Source of the DNA: an uncultured Roseobacter sp. | Lineage (GTDB): Bacteria > Pseudomonadota > Alphaproteobacteria > Rhodobacterales > Rhodobacteraceae | Assembly: GCF_947496515.1 (NCBI RefSeq) | Contig: NZ_CANMDB010000012.1 | Coordinates: 1-64,000 of the forward strand | Reading direction: 5' to 3' | DNA length: 64,000 bases | Shown: in pieces, positions 42,156-52,665 of the stretch | Layout: each line of letters starts with the position of its first letter | Position numbering within the stretch: the first letter of the stretch is position 1 | Position numbers and translations under genes: made by a program | The notes under the pieces: generated by a model | The model's input: the letters and a program-made list of their open reading frames with translations, nothing else | Database searches by the model: none | Told to the model about the DNA's origin: nothing

Positions 42156-42818
42156 TCAGGCGATGCCCGCAGCCACTTTCCATGCGTCGAGAGCTTCCAT
42201 GCGGTGATATCTGATCTGAAGTGCGCAACGGCGGCGGGCGGGAACGGAGCAGCGGTTTCGAACGGCTGAATGGCAAGACACATAGCGTTGCAAGCTTCCC
42301 GGAGATCGAAATCCCTGCATGCACCGCTCTCGCTTTCGGAACGGCAAGTGGCTGTTTTCTGCGCGGTTGTTCAGTCCTTTGTGTGACCGGTGTTTGAGGC
42401 TGGGCACCAGCTGGCGTTTCGCTGCACCGTACGATCTCAGTTTGTCCGTCACGATCCGCCGGGGAAGTCCGTGGCGCTTGATCAGTGACTTCAAAAGCTG
42501 TTTCGCGGCACGTTTGTCACGCCTCGATTGCAGGATTTCATCCAGAACCATCCCATCCTGATCCACAGCCCGCCAGAGCCAGAACGCGCGACCAGAAATC
42601 TCTACCCGGACTTCCTCCAGATGCCAAATGTCGCTGGGTTTCGCCTGGCGGCGGCGCAGATTTCGGGCGATGTCGGGACCAAACTTCACCATCCAGCGTC
42701 TGACGGTCTCGTATGAGAAGTCGATCCCGCGCTCCAACAAAATTTCCTCGATCTCGCGCAGGCTCAGATTGAAACGGACGTAGAGCCAGACCGCGTGTGT
42801 CACTTGGCACTTAAACAT
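42156..42818 (-). pseudogene. IS6-family transposase with replaced N-terminus
   Basis: From residue 8 on the sequence is a typical IS6 transposase: HAVWLYVRFNLSLREIEEIL, ETVRRWMVKFGPDIARNLRR, the DDE residues in AFWLWRAVDQDGMVLD, RIVTDKLRSYGAAKRQL and NNRAENSHLPFRKRER, and a normal C-terminus (MEALDAWKVAAGI). The first seven codons (MFKCQVT) are encoded by the terminal inverted repeat of the small element at 42798-43047, and the usual dozen N-terminal residues are missing. It may be a truncated, inactive copy. Confidence 0.75.
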
Positions 42819-43047
42819 AAGAATGCGGGAGTTTTGGCGCAGATTGGCAGTTAAAAGTGAGACTACTGTGATAACATATCATTTAAAATCAATAGTTTGA
42901 GTAGTATTAGGGAGAGTTGGCAATCTCAAATAATGTGGCAAAATACAGGGTCAATTCTCAAATTAACTGCCCAGTCTCAAATTTAGTGTCGGCGTAAGCC
43001 AATGAAATAATTGAACGGACAGTCTCAGGTTTAAGTGCCAAGTGACA
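42798..43047. mobile_element. 250-bp mini-transposon-like element with TGTC ends
   Basis: TGTCACTTGGCACTTAAAC (42798-42816) is repeated exactly in reverse complement at the right end (43029-43047), giving a perfect 19-bp terminal inverted repeat. Internal TCTCA/TGAGA repeats lie at 42858 (inverted), 42924, 42956, 42975 and 43023. Several are followed by AA(A/T)TT-AACTGCC-like bases. This is the architecture of TnsB/TniA-type transposon ends without any gene between them. No 5-bp target duplication was seen. Confidence 0.6.
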
Positions 43048-43302
43048 CTTCAGGGAAGCGGCCATTCGCTGCAGGTGCAAAAAAGCGGGATCAAAATTGA
43101 AAGCGGACATTCTGGCCCCACTATTTTATATCCGAACCGCTTATCGATCAGGTCGATACCTCACAATCAAACACGCAAAATACCTTCGATACAGGATGAA
43201 AATGGCTCGTAACCAAGAGGTAATTGCGCATGCACGTGTCGCATGAACTGAGATGACCTACTCTGCTGCACACCGGTCGGGACCCCTTGAAAGTCCATTG
43301 TT
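43048..43302. other. Boundary gap before the catabolic island
   Basis: No gene was found. Near-repeats GAAGCGG..CATTCGC (about 43053) and GAAAGCGGACATTC (about 43100) look like remnants of another IS terminus. A similar GAAAAAGCGGACATTC piece occurs at about 19525. The GC-rich catabolic island starts beyond 43302. Confidence 0.35.
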
Positions 43303-45291
43303 TCAGTCTGGCAAACCCAATGCTTTCTTGCGCTCGGTTGCCCACTTCATGATCGTCAGATCGAAGGTGAGCGCCATCAGGGACACACAGATGCCCAACA
43401 CGAAATTCTTGCCCAGATCGGTGCCTGCGAGTGTGCGCTGCAACTCCTGACCCAAATCCTGCGTGCCGATGAAGGCGGCGATGATGACCATGAAGAAGGC
43501 GAACATGATGGCCTGGTTGAACCCGACCGCCATCGTCGGCAACGCCAGCGGAAGCTGCACTTTCATCAGCTTTTGCATCCGGGTTGCTCCGGCCATGTCG
43601 GCGGCTTCGGTCATTTCAGGCGGCACCGTGCGCAACCCTTCGATTGTGTAGCGCGTCAGGGGCACCATCGCGAAAATCAGGATCGACATGACCACCGACG
43701 TCGCCGTGATGCCGAACAACATGATTGCGGGGATTAGGTAAATGAAGCTGGGGAATGTCTGTGCCGTATCGCAGGCCAGCAAGACCCTTTGCGACCACTT
43801 TTCGGACCGTGCCGCCGTGATGCCGAGGGGCACGCCGATCAACAAGGCCAGCGTCACTGCAGAGATCACCGAATAGAGCGTGATCACCGACCGGTCCCAC
43901 CATCCCGACAGCGCCACGAGACCAAAGAAGATCGCAGCGTAGATCGCAGGGCGTCCGCCCCCCAGTGACAGCGCAAAGGCCACGACGAGCAAGATAAACG
44001 CGGGGGTCGGGATTGACAGCAGAAAGTCGCGGAAGGGGTTCAGGATCCACACATTCAGCACATAGCGGATGGCCTGCGTCGTGTTCTGCACCGGATCGAG
44101 GGCGAGAAATCCCTTGATCAGCGTGTCGATTTCCTTGCCTTGGCTGAAATTCTGCTTGCGCCCGATCTCGGCAAAAACCTGCACGAACTGTGCGGCAATA
44201 CAGAAGAAGACAAAGACACCGATGCACATCAGTAGCACGATATGCTTGCGCCACCACGGCGTGCCGCGCTCGAAATGGACAGGTTGTCTGACAACCCACG
44301 CTTTCGACATCCGGTCGAGCGTCACGGCGAGCAACACGATGGTGACGCCGATTTCGAAGGAGCGGCCCAGTTTGAAACTGCCCATCATCGCCAGCAGTTT
44401 CGCCCCGAGGCCGGGCATACCGATAAAGGCGGTCAGAACCACCATCGCCAGACACAGCATGATGACCTGGTTCACACCGACTAGGATCTCGGTTCGCGCC
44501 GACGGCAGATAGACATGGCGCAACAGCTGCCATTTGGTGCAGCCGCTCATGTTGCCCGCTTCGACCACTTCGGACGGCACCTTTTGCAGGCCCAGTGTCG
44601 TCATCAGGATCATCGGCGGGATGGCATAGATGGTTGTTGCCACGGCCCCGGCAGTGGGGCCGACCTTGAAGAAGATGACGGCGGGTAGCAGGTAGGTGAA
44701 AAACGGCAGCGTCTGCAACACGGACAGGATCGGTTTGATGGCCCGGTTCACGGCCGCGTATTTCCACGCAAGGATGCCCAAGCCCAAGCCGATAAAGAAT
44801 GCTAGCGGGGCGGCGACCATAAGCACGGACATAGTTTCCATGGCGATGGTCCACTGGCCAATCAGCGCCGTCCAGATGAACGTGCCCGCCCCCAACAGCG
44901 CCATACGCCAGCCGCCAAGGTGATACCCGACCACCGCAGCAACCCCGGCAACGGCTGTCCACGGGATCGGGCCGATAAAGGGCCAGCGTCGTTTGCCGAA
45001 CATCAGGTTGGCGGTGATATCAAGCAGCCATTCAAGCCCTTCAGTCAGGGTGCGCGTCAGCGTCAACAACCCCAGATCGTCCTTCACGAAGTTAAAGAAC
45101 ACATCCAGCCATGCCGCGAAGGGCGGAATCATGGCCTCGGGGATGCGGTGAAGGCTGTCGGGCAACAGCCCACCATAGCGCAACGTGGTCAGCACCACCG
45201 CAACGAGCAAAAGCACGGACGCCCATTTGCTACGCGACCACTGCGCGGGGCTGGTTGTGTCAGCTTTGAGATCGCTGGTGATATCGGCCAT
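43303..45291 (-). CDS. tmoW: ABC transporter permease, two fused permease domains (TmoW-like)
   Basis: The 662-residue inner-membrane protein contains two tandem BPD_transp_1 domains of the ProW/glycine-betaine type. Two cytoplasmic EAA loops that contact the ATPase are visible: VEAGNMSGCTKWQLLRHVYL and TEAADMAGATRMQKLMKVQL. About 12 membrane helices are expected. The fused double permease, with the ATPase and binding protein in the same operon and the surrounding methylamine genes, points to the TMAO transporter TmoXVW of Roseobacter bacteria. A choline or betaine transporter is the alternative. Its ATG overlaps the tmoV stop (TAATG). Confidence 0.82.
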   Translation of the reverse strand: MADITSDLKADTTSPAQWSRSKWASVLLLVAVVLTTLRYGGLLPDSLHRIPEAMIPPFAAWLDVFFNFVKDDLGLLTLTRTLTEGLEWLLDITANLMFGKRRWPFIGPIPWTAVAGVAAVVGYHLGGWRMALLGAGTFIWTALIGQWTIAMETMSVLMVAAPLAFFIGLGLGILAWKYAAVNRAIKPILSVLQTLPFFTYLLPAVIFFKVGPTAGAVATTIYAIPPMILMTTLGLQKVPSEVVEAGNMSGCTKWQLLRHVYLPSARTEILVGVNQVIMLCLAMVVLTAFIGMPGLGAKLLAMMGSFKLGRSFEIGVTIVLLAVTLDRMSKAWVVRQPVHFERGTPWWRKHIVLLMCIGVFVFFCIAAQFVQVFAEIGRKQNFSQGKEIDTLIKGFLALDPVQNTTQAIRYVLNVWILNPFRDFLLSIPTPAFILLVVAFALSLGGGRPAIYAAIFFGLVALSGWWDRSVITLYSVISAVTLALLIGVPLGITAARSEKWSQRVLLACDTAQTFPSFIYLIPAIMLFGITATSVVMSILIFAMVPLTRYTIEGLRTVPPEMTEAADMAGATRMQKLMKVQLPLALPTMAVGFNQAIMFAFFMVIIAAFIGTQDLGQELQRTLAGTDLGKNFVLGICVSLMALTFDLTIMKWATERKKALGLPD

Positions 45292-46307
45292 TAGCTGGCC
45301 TCCAGCAGAATTTCCAGTGCGGCAGCACGGTCCATGCCACCAATCACCTTGCTGCTTTGGGCAACGGGAATGACGGCGCGCGCGTCCTGTACCAGCAATC
45401 GGGCCAGGTCCTGCACAGAGGCCGACGCCTCGACCGGTTCGCCTTCGCCCATGACCTGCCCTTGCGCGAGCACACCGGCACGCACGACGCGGGCCTTGTC
45501 AATTTCTTCGGTGAACTTGCGCACATATTCGGTGGCCGGGTTCAACACGATCTGGTCAGGCGTGTCGCATTGTTCGACCGCGCCGTCCTTCATGATGGCG
45601 ATCCGGTCGGCAAGGCGCAGGGCCTCGTCAAAATCGTGGGTGATGAAAACGATGGTTTTGCCAAGCATGCCCTGAAGGCGCAGGAACTCGTCCTGCATCT
45701 CGCGCCGGATCAGCGGGTCAAGCGCCGAAAACGGCTCGTCCAGAAACCAGATGTCAGGCTCGATGGCGAGGCTGCGGGCGATGCCGACGCGTTGCTGTTG
45801 CCCGCCGGACAACTCTCGGGGGAAGTACTCTTCGCGCCCTTCAAGCCCGACAAGTTTGACCACCTCAAGCGCGCGTTCGCGCCGAGCGTGTTTGTCCTGC
45901 CCCCGCATTTCCAGCGGGAAGGCGACGTTTTCCAGCACCGTGCGGTGGGGCAGCAGACCAAAGGACTGGAACACCATGCCCATCTTGTTGCGGCGCAGCT
46001 CGATCAGTTCTTTTTCGGACAAGGACATCAGGTCCTGCCCCTCGACCGTGATCGTCCCGCCGGTGATGTCATGCAACCGAGAGAAACAGCGCACCAGCGT
46101 CGACTTGCCGGAGCCGGACAGGCCCATGATCACCAGCATCTCGCCGCGGGTCACATCAATGGACACATCCTTGACGCCCGCGATATAGCCGTCTGCTCGA
46201 ATGTCATCAAAGCTGAGCCCGGCGGGCATCGATCTGAGGTACTTCTTGGGATCAGCGCCAAAGATTTTCCACGCGTTCTTGCAGGAAATCACGGTCTCGG
46301 CTGTCAT
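45291..46307 (-). CDS. tmoV: ABC transporter ATPase (TmoV-like)
   Basis: The 338-residue ATPase is of the glycine-betaine/proline class. Walker A is MGLSGSGKSTLVRCF, the signature is LSGGQQQRVGIARSL and Walker B is IWFLDEPFSALD. The H-loop is IVFITHDFDEAL. A C-terminal CBS-like tail (VQDLARLLVQDARAVIPVAQ) follows, as in ProV-type proteins. ATG 46307 is preferred to the upstream start (MRREHTM) because GAGAG lies just before it. It energises uptake through the adjacent permease. The permease start codon overlaps this gene's stop by one base. Confidence 0.85.
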   Translation of the reverse strand: MTAETVISCKNAWKIFGADPKKYLRSMPAGLSFDDIRADGYIAGVKDVSIDVTRGEMLVIMGLSGSGKSTLVRCFSRLHDITGGTITVEGQDLMSLSEKELIELRRNKMGMVFQSFGLLPHRTVLENVAFPLEMRGQDKHARRERALEVVKLVGLEGREEYFPRELSGGQQQRVGIARSLAIEPDIWFLDEPFSALDPLIRREMQDEFLRLQGMLGKTIVFITHDFDEALRLADRIAIMKDGAVEQCDTPDQIVLNPATEYVRKFTEEIDKARVVRAGVLAQGQVMGEGEPVEASASVQDLARLLVQDARAVIPVAQSSKVIGGMDRAAALEILLEAS

Positions 46308-46405
46308 GGTATGCTCTCTCCTCACCGGTGCGGTCCCGGTGTTTAAAATGCCCGCCCGAAGTGTAACCCCGGACGGGCGAAAGTCTTAACAGATTTTGGG
46401 CGTCG

Positions 46406-47347
<942 letters not shown>

Positions 47348-47633
47348 TCATAGTCTCCCTAGTGGCGCGCGACTGTTTCGTCGCTTTTTGGATCACTGTT
47401 GGCCCCTGTTCTTGAACGGGATATCGAATCCCGGCCGGGTGCCTGTTTTTGGTGTCCCACACTCTTGCATCATTTTCCTATCAAGCAAGTTTTTTTCTTG
47501 TTGAGACGTGTTTGTGATCCACAGGGCGTGTCAAATTTCGACCATCATGTCCGATTTCAAAGCGGCAATGTCGGATATCAGTGGGATTCCAAACCAAAAA
47601 TCCGCTTAAAATGGCACTCGGAGGTCCGATTTC
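47348..47633. promoter_or_regulatory. Divergent promoter region of tmoXVW and mgdABCD
   Basis: This 286-base gap separates the two divergent operons. A T7 tract (47490-47496) follows CAAGCAAG and precedes CTTGTTGAG. Similar T7 tracts occur in the dmmD and amtB/mgsA promoter regions. GTCCGATTTC occurs twice (about 47549 and 47624), the second just before mgdA. These are candidate regulator sites; no -35/-10 pair was firmly assigned. Confidence 0.45.
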
Positions 47634-48884
47634 ATGCGATATTCTGGTTTCAAAGTCATAAAAGAGGCGTTGACTGGCCACAAAGGCTGGAAACCGGCGT
47701 GGCGTGATCCCGACCCGCAGCCCCATTATGACATCGTGATCATTGGCGGGGGCGGGCATGGCTTGGCCACCGCGCACTACCTTGCCTCGGTCTATGGCCA
47801 GCACAAGGTCGCGGTGATCGAAAAGGGATGGATCGGTGGCGGCAATGTCGGGCGCAACACCACGATCATTCGCTCGAACTATCTGTTGGACGGAAATGAA
47901 CCGTTTTACGAATTCTCCCTCAAACTGTGGGAGGGGCTCGAGCAGGACCTGAACTACAACGCCATGGTGTCTCAGCGCGGCATCATGAACCTGATCCATT
48001 CCGATGCGCAGCGCGATGCCTTCATCCGGCGTGGCAACGCCATGATCCTGAACGGCGCGGATGCCGAATATCTGGATCTTGCGCAGATCAAAAAAGAATA
48101 CCCCTTCCTCAATTTCGACGACGCACGTTTTCCCATCAAGGGCGGGCTGGCGCAGCGGCGCGGCGGCACCGTGCGCCATGATGCAGTCGCTTGGGGCTAT
48201 GCCCGTGCTGCCGACAGTCGCGGCGTCGACATCATCCAGAATTGCCAGGTCACAGGCATTCGGATCGAGGACGGCAAGTGCCGTGGTGTCGAGACGTCGA
48301 AAGGGTTCATCGGGGCGGGCCGTGTGGGCTGCGCTGTCGCCGGCAACTCGAGCCGATTGATGGCTAAGGCCGGGATGCGCCTGCCCATTGAATCCCATGT
48401 TCTACAGGCCTTCGTCTCCGAAGGTCTTAAACCCGTGCTGCCGGGTGTCATCACCTTCGGTGCGGGCCATTTCTATGTCTCGCAATCCGACAAGGGCGGG
48501 TTGGTCTTTGGTGGTGATATCGACGGCTACAACTCCTACGCCCAACGCGGCAACCTGCCAGTGGTCGAGGACGTCTGCGAGGGCGGCATGGCCATCATGC
48601 CGATGATCGGGCGCGCGCGCCTGCTGCGGATGTGGGGCGGGATCATGGACATGAGCATGGACGGCTCGCCCATCATCGACCGCACCCATATTGATGGGCT
48701 CTATTTCAACGGCGGCTGGTGCTATGGCGGGTTCAAGGCCACGCCTGCCTCGGGCTATGCGTTTGCGCATCTGCTGGCGCGTGATGAACCGCACGAGACC
48801 GCAACCGCCTACCGTTTTGATCGGTTCCGCACCGGACACATGATTGACGAAAAAGGGATGGGCAATCAGCCCAATCTGCACTGA
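47634..48884 (+). CDS. mgdA: N-methylglutamate dehydrogenase subunit A (SoxB-like flavoprotein)
   Basis: The 416-residue FAD protein is related to the beta subunit of heterotetrameric sarcosine oxidase. The dinucleotide fold is visible as YDIVIIGGGGHGLATAHYLA, with the second Rossmann Glu in VAVIEKGWIGGGNVGRNTTI. The C-terminal FAD signature is IDRTHIDGLYFNGGWCYGGF. With mgdBCD behind it and mgsABC/gmaS nearby, the natural reading is N-methylglutamate dehydrogenase, which oxidises N-methylglutamate to glutamate and a one-carbon unit. Sarcosine oxidase (soxB) is the alternative by homology alone. Cytoplasmic. Confidence 0.85.
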   Translation: MRYSGFKVIKEALTGHKGWKPAWRDPDPQPHYDIVIIGGGGHGLATAHYLASVYGQHKVAVIEKGWIGGGNVGRNTTIIRSNYLLDGNEPFYEFSLKLWEGLEQDLNYNAMVSQRGIMNLIHSDAQRDAFIRRGNAMILNGADAEYLDLAQIKKEYPFLNFDDARFPIKGGLAQRRGGTVRHDAVAWGYARAADSRGVDIIQNCQVTGIRIEDGKCRGVETSKGFIGAGRVGCAVAGNSSRLMAKAGMRLPIESHVLQAFVSEGLKPVLPGVITFGAGHFYVSQSDKGGLVFGGDIDGYNSYAQRGNLPVVEDVCEGGMAIMPMIGRARLLRMWGGIMDMSMDGSPIIDRTHIDGLYFNGGWCYGGFKATPASGYAFAHLLARDEPHETATAYRFDRFRTGHMIDEKGMGNQPNLH

Positions 48885-48894
48885 GGGGCCGCAC

Positions 48895-49164
48895 ATGATT
48901 ATCAACCACCCCCTGCTTGGCCCCCGCGACAGCGCCGAATTCGTCTATCTTGGCGCGGCGGCGCTGATGGACCGGCCTGACCCCGAAACCGCAAGTGCCG
49001 AGGACTGGCACGACTATGCCTACCTGCGCGACAATCCTGCCGGGCCGCACCGCGAGTTGTGGTTTCACGAAGGCGGCGATCGATCGATCCTGATCGTGAC
49101 GCGCGACACCACAACGCACGAGATCACAGGCGTCGAACTGGCCCGCGAGGTGGCATCGAAATGA
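48895..49164 (+). CDS. mgdB: N-methylglutamate dehydrogenase subunit B (SoxD-like)
   Basis: The 89-residue protein matches the small delta subunit of sarcosine-oxidase-type enzymes: it starts MIINHPLLGPRDSAEFVYLG and continues WHDYAYLRDNPAGPHRELWF, ending in a basic tail. Family members often bind zinc through Cys/His, but the usual first cysteine after the N-terminal CP motif is replaced here (HPLLGPRD). GAGGGG precedes ATG 48895. It overlaps mgdC by four bases (ATGA). Confidence 0.83.
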   Translation: MIINHPLLGPRDSAEFVYLGAAALMDRPDPETASAEDWHDYAYLRDNPAGPHRELWFHEGGDRSILIVTRDTTTHEITGVELAREVASK

Positions 49165-52106
49165 CCCAGAAGAATCGCCTGAATGGTGGTCAGATCGACC
49201 GCGACACGACCCTCAGCTTTACATTTGATGGCAAGCATTACAAAGGCCACCCGGGTGACACTCTCGCATCGGCCCTGCTGGCCAACAACGTCCGCCTCAT
49301 GGGCCGGTCCTTCAAATACCACCGCCCGCGCGGCCCCCTTACCGCCGGGTCGGAAGAGCCCAATGCCATCGTGGAATTGCGCAGCGGCGCGCGGCAGGAA
49401 CCCAACACGCGCGCCACCACAGCCGAGCTGTTTGACGGTCTGTCTGCGACGTCCCAGAACCGCTGGCCAAGCCTTACCTTTGACGCCATGGCCATCAATG
49501 ACCGGCTGTCGAATTTCCTGACGGCGGGCTTTTACTACAAGACATTCATGTGGCCCGCCGCCTTCTGGGAAAAGATATACGAGCCGATCATTCGCAAGGC
49601 CGCTGGCCTCGGGTCATTGTCGATGCGCGCCGACCCTGACACCTATGACAAGGGGTTTCGCCACTGCGATCTGCTGATCATCGGCGCGGGGCCTGCGGGC
49701 CTGAATGCGGCGCTGACGGCGGGCCGGGCGGGCGCGCAGGTGATCCTTGCGGATGAGGATTTCCGCATGGGCGGGCGGCTCAATGCCGAGACTTATTCGG
49801 TCGCCGACATGAGCGGGGCGGATTGGGCCAGACAGACCGTGGCCGAACTTGCCACCCTGTCCAATGTCCGCCTGATGCCCCGCACCACGGTAATCGGCGC
49901 GTTTGATCATGGCATTTATGGCGCTGTCAAACGTGTCAGCGACCACCTTGCGACACCCGCCGCAGGCAAACCGCGCCAGATCCTGTGGCGCATCTATGCC
50001 AAACAGACGCTGCTCTGTGCCGGGGCGACCGAGCGTCCCATCGCCTTTGACAACAACGACCGGCCCGGCATCATGCTGGCCGCATCACTGCGCGCCTATG
50101 CCACCCGGTGGGCGGCAACCCCGGCGCAGCGTGTTGCGATTTTTACCAACAATGATGACGGCCACCGCACGGCGCGTGACTTGCAGGCCAAAGGGGTCAA
50201 GATCGCTGCGGTGATCGACACCCGGCAAGACGCGGCGCGCAGCTATGACTACGAGGTTTTGCAAGGAGCGCAAGTGGTGGACACTAAGGGCCGCCTGGGC
50301 CTCACGTTCGTGGAAGTAAAGCAAGCCGATGGCAGCATCCGCACAGTCGAATGCGGCGCGCTTGGCGTGTCGGGCGGGTGGAACCCGAACGTGCACCTGA
50401 CCTGCCACCAGCGCGGGCGGCCCACTTGGAACGACAGCCTAGCCGCCTTTGTTCCGGGCGGCACGTTGCCCCCCGGTATGAGCGTTGCGGGCGCCGCAAA
50501 TGGCGACTTGTCGACCCACGGCGCCCTCAAATCCGGCGCGGAGGCCGCGCGCAAGGCGCTTGGCCTCAAGGGGCGCGCCCCCGCTGTGCCGCAAGCCGAA
50601 GATGCGCCCGGCACCCAGACCCCGTTCTGGTATGTCGAGGGGTGTTCGCGCGCCTGGCTCGATCAGCAGAACGATGTGACGGTCAAGGATGTGAAGCTAA
50701 GTCATCAGGAAGGGTTCCGCTCGGTCGAGCATCTCAAACGCTACACAACGCTTGGCATGGCAACCGATCAGGGCAAGACGTCCAATATCGGCGGGCTTGC
50801 GATCATGGCCGAACTTGCGGGCAAGTCGATCCCCGAAGTCGGCACCACCATCTTTCGTCCGCCCTATACGCCGACGGCCATCGGAGTGCTGGCGGGCCGG
50901 ATGCGCGGCAAGGAATTTCACCCGACCCGCCTGACGCCCTCGCATGTCTGGGCCAAGGAACGCGGCGCGGTCTTTGTCGAGGTCGGCAACTGGCTGCGCG
51001 CCCAATGGTTCCCGCTGCCGGGCGAAACGCACTGGCGCCAATCGGTCGACCGCGAGGTCACGGCGACGCGCGCGTCCGTGGGCGTGTGCGACTGCACGAC
51101 CCTTGGCAAGATCGACGTGCAAGGTAGCGATGCGGCCACCTTCCTCAATACGGTCTATTGCAACGGCTTTGCCAAACTGGCGGTGGGCAAGACCCGCTAT
51201 GGGCTAATGCTGCGCGAGGATGGGATTGCGATGGATGACGGCACCGCCGCGCGGCTGGCAGAAGATCAGTTCGTGGTGACAACGACCACCGCCAATGCCG
51301 GGCGCGTTTATCAACACATGGAATTTGTGCGCCAATGCCTGATGCCCGAGGCGGATGTGCAACTGATCTCGACCACCGAGGCATGGGCGCAATATGCGGT
51401 TGCGGGTCCCAATTCGCGCCGCCTGCTGCAAAAGATCGTGGACCCGGACCACGACATCTCGAACGAGGGTTTCCCCTTCATGGCGTGCGCCAACATCACC
51501 GTGTGCGGGGGACTGCGTGCGCGCCTGTTCCGCATCTCTTTCTCGGGCGAGCTGGCGTTTGAAATCGCAGTGCCGTCGCGCTATGGCGACGCACTGATGC
51601 GCAGGCTGATGACCGAGGGGGAGGAATTCGACGTCACCCCATACGGCACCGAAGCCTTGGGTGTTATGCGCATCGAGAAAGGCCACGCGGCGGGCAATGA
51701 ACTTAACGGCACGACCACCGCGCTGAACCTCGGCATGGGGCGCATGGTGTCCAAGTCCAAGGACAGCATCGGATCAAAACTGTCCGAACGGCCCGGCCTG
51801 AACGAAGCGGACGCGTTGATGCAGGTGGGCCTTCGCCCTCTGAGTGCCGAGGACAAGGTGACGGCGGGCGGCCATCTGATGAAGGCCAGCGGGCTCGTCG
51901 ATGCCGCACACGATCAGGGCTATGTCACCTCGGCGGCCTATTCGCCGACGCTTGGGCGTATGATCGGCTTGGGCTTTCTCAAGGACGGGGGCAACCGGAT
52001 GGGCGAAACCCTGCGCCTTGTGTCACCTGTGACCGATCTGACGGTCGAGGTCGAAGTCGTGTCGGCCCATTTCGTCGACCCGGAAGGAGAACGTGTTCGT
52101 GCATGA
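49161..52106 (+). CDS. mgdC: N-methylglutamate dehydrogenase subunit C (SoxA-like)
   Basis: The 981-residue large subunit has an N-terminal ferredoxin-like segment that binds FAD/FMN interfaces (LSFTFDGKHYKGHPGDTLAS), then a Rossmann fold (CDLLIIGAGPAGLNAALTAG). A second NAD-type fold lies at about 280-400, followed by a Cys-rich linker and a C-terminal glycine-cleavage T-like folate domain (REDGIAMDDGTAARLAEDQF, GPNSRRLLQKI, SFSGELAFEIAVP). The folate domain transfers the methyl-derived carbon to tetrahydrofolate. ATG 49161 overlaps mgdB; longer upstream frames are not used. The length is typical for SoxA/MgdC. Confidence 0.87.
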   Translation: MTQKNRLNGGQIDRDTTLSFTFDGKHYKGHPGDTLASALLANNVRLMGRSFKYHRPRGPLTAGSEEPNAIVELRSGARQEPNTRATTAELFDGLSATSQNRWPSLTFDAMAINDRLSNFLTAGFYYKTFMWPAAFWEKIYEPIIRKAAGLGSLSMRADPDTYDKGFRHCDLLIIGAGPAGLNAALTAGRAGAQVILADEDFRMGGRLNAETYSVADMSGADWARQTVAELATLSNVRLMPRTTVIGAFDHGIYGAVKRVSDHLATPAAGKPRQILWRIYAKQTLLCAGATERPIAFDNNDRPGIMLAASLRAYATRWAATPAQRVAIFTNNDDGHRTARDLQAKGVKIAAVIDTRQDAARSYDYEVLQGAQVVDTKGRLGLTFVEVKQADGSIRTVECGALGVSGGWNPNVHLTCHQRGRPTWNDSLAAFVPGGTLPPGMSVAGAANGDLSTHGALKSGAEAARKALGLKGRAPAVPQAEDAPGTQTPFWYVEGCSRAWLDQQNDVTVKDVKLSHQEGFRSVEHLKRYTTLGMATDQGKTSNIGGLAIMAELAGKSIPEVGTTIFRPPYTPTAIGVLAGRMRGKEFHPTRLTPSHVWAKERGAVFVEVGNWLRAQWFPLPGETHWRQSVDREVTATRASVGVCDCTTLGKIDVQGSDAATFLNTVYCNGFAKLAVGKTRYGLMLREDGIAMDDGTAARLAEDQFVVTTTTANAGRVYQHMEFVRQCLMPEADVQLISTTEAWAQYAVAGPNSRRLLQKIVDPDHDISNEGFPFMACANITVCGGLRARLFRISFSGELAFEIAVPSRYGDALMRRLMTEGEEFDVTPYGTEALGVMRIEKGHAAGNELNGTTTALNLGMGRMVSKSKDSIGSKLSERPGLNEADALMQVGLRPLSAEDKVTAGGHLMKASGLVDAAHDQGYVTSAAYSPTLGRMIGLGFLKDGGNRMGETLRLVSPVTDLTVEVEVVSAHFVDPEGERVRA

Positions 52107-52665
52107 TCTGACCCCCATCACGGCCCTTGGCGGCAGCGCTGCGCGCGTCGACAGCGTAGGCGACGTGACATTGACCGAGGTGCCAGACGTTGCACTTGCA
52201 TCCGTCGCGGCGCGGCGCCGGCAGGAGGCCGCCTGTGCGCAGACCCTTGAAAGACTGCTTGGCACCGCTGTGCCGCTACCGGGGTATGCCGCAGAGGGCG
52301 CTGAGTATGCCGCGTTCTGGACGGGACCGGACCAATGGATGCTGAGTGCGGATTTCAACGGCTACGAAGACGTCGCCGCGCGGATCAAAGCCGAGGTGGG
52401 CGATAGGGCCTCGGTGACGGAACAGACCGATGCGTGGGTCTGCTTTGACCTTGTTGGCGGGCGTATCAACGCGGTGCTTGAACTGCTGTGCAATGTCGAC
52501 CTTACGCGGTTCGAAACCGGGCGGGCGACCCGCACCTCAATCCATCATCTGGGCTGCTACGTGATCTCGACGAACGCCGGGCAATCGGTGCGGATCCTTG
52601 GCCCGCGCGCCTCTGCCGACTCTTTGCACCACGCGATCACCACCGCGATGGCATCCGCGCTTTAG
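52099..52665 (+). CDS. mgdD: N-methylglutamate dehydrogenase subunit D (SoxG-like)
   Basis: The 188-residue gamma subunit resembles a truncated GcvT/YgfZ fold: TPITALGGSAARVDSVGDVT, FWTGPDQWMLSADFNGYEDV, ELLCNVDLTRFETGRATRTS and IRILGP-like VRILGPRASADSLHHAI. GTG 52099 is favoured because AAGGAG stands about 9 bases upstream; GTG 52093 is too close. It overlaps mgdC by 8 bases, and its stop overlaps that of the convergent regulator by 4. It completes the four-subunit enzyme. Confidence 0.82.
   Translation: MHDLTPITALGGSAARVDSVGDVTLTEVPDVALASVAARRRQEAACAQTLERLLGTAVPLPGYAAEGAEYAAFWTGPDQWMLSADFNGYEDVAARIKAEVGDRASVTEQTDAWVCFDLVGGRINAVLELLCNVDLTRFETGRATRTSIHHLGCYVISTNAGQSVRILGPRASADSLHHAITTAMASAL

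Noticed and set aside
43616-44962. 448-codon minus-strand frame within tmoW
   Set aside because: It is an alternative phase of the permease gene, rich in Arg, Gly and His without membrane helices.
47634-52665. Naming the four genes soxBDAG (sarcosine oxidase)
   Set aside because: Homology alone permits it, but co-location with mgsABC, gmaS and dmm makes N-methylglutamate dehydrogenase the better reading. Enzyme assays would decide.
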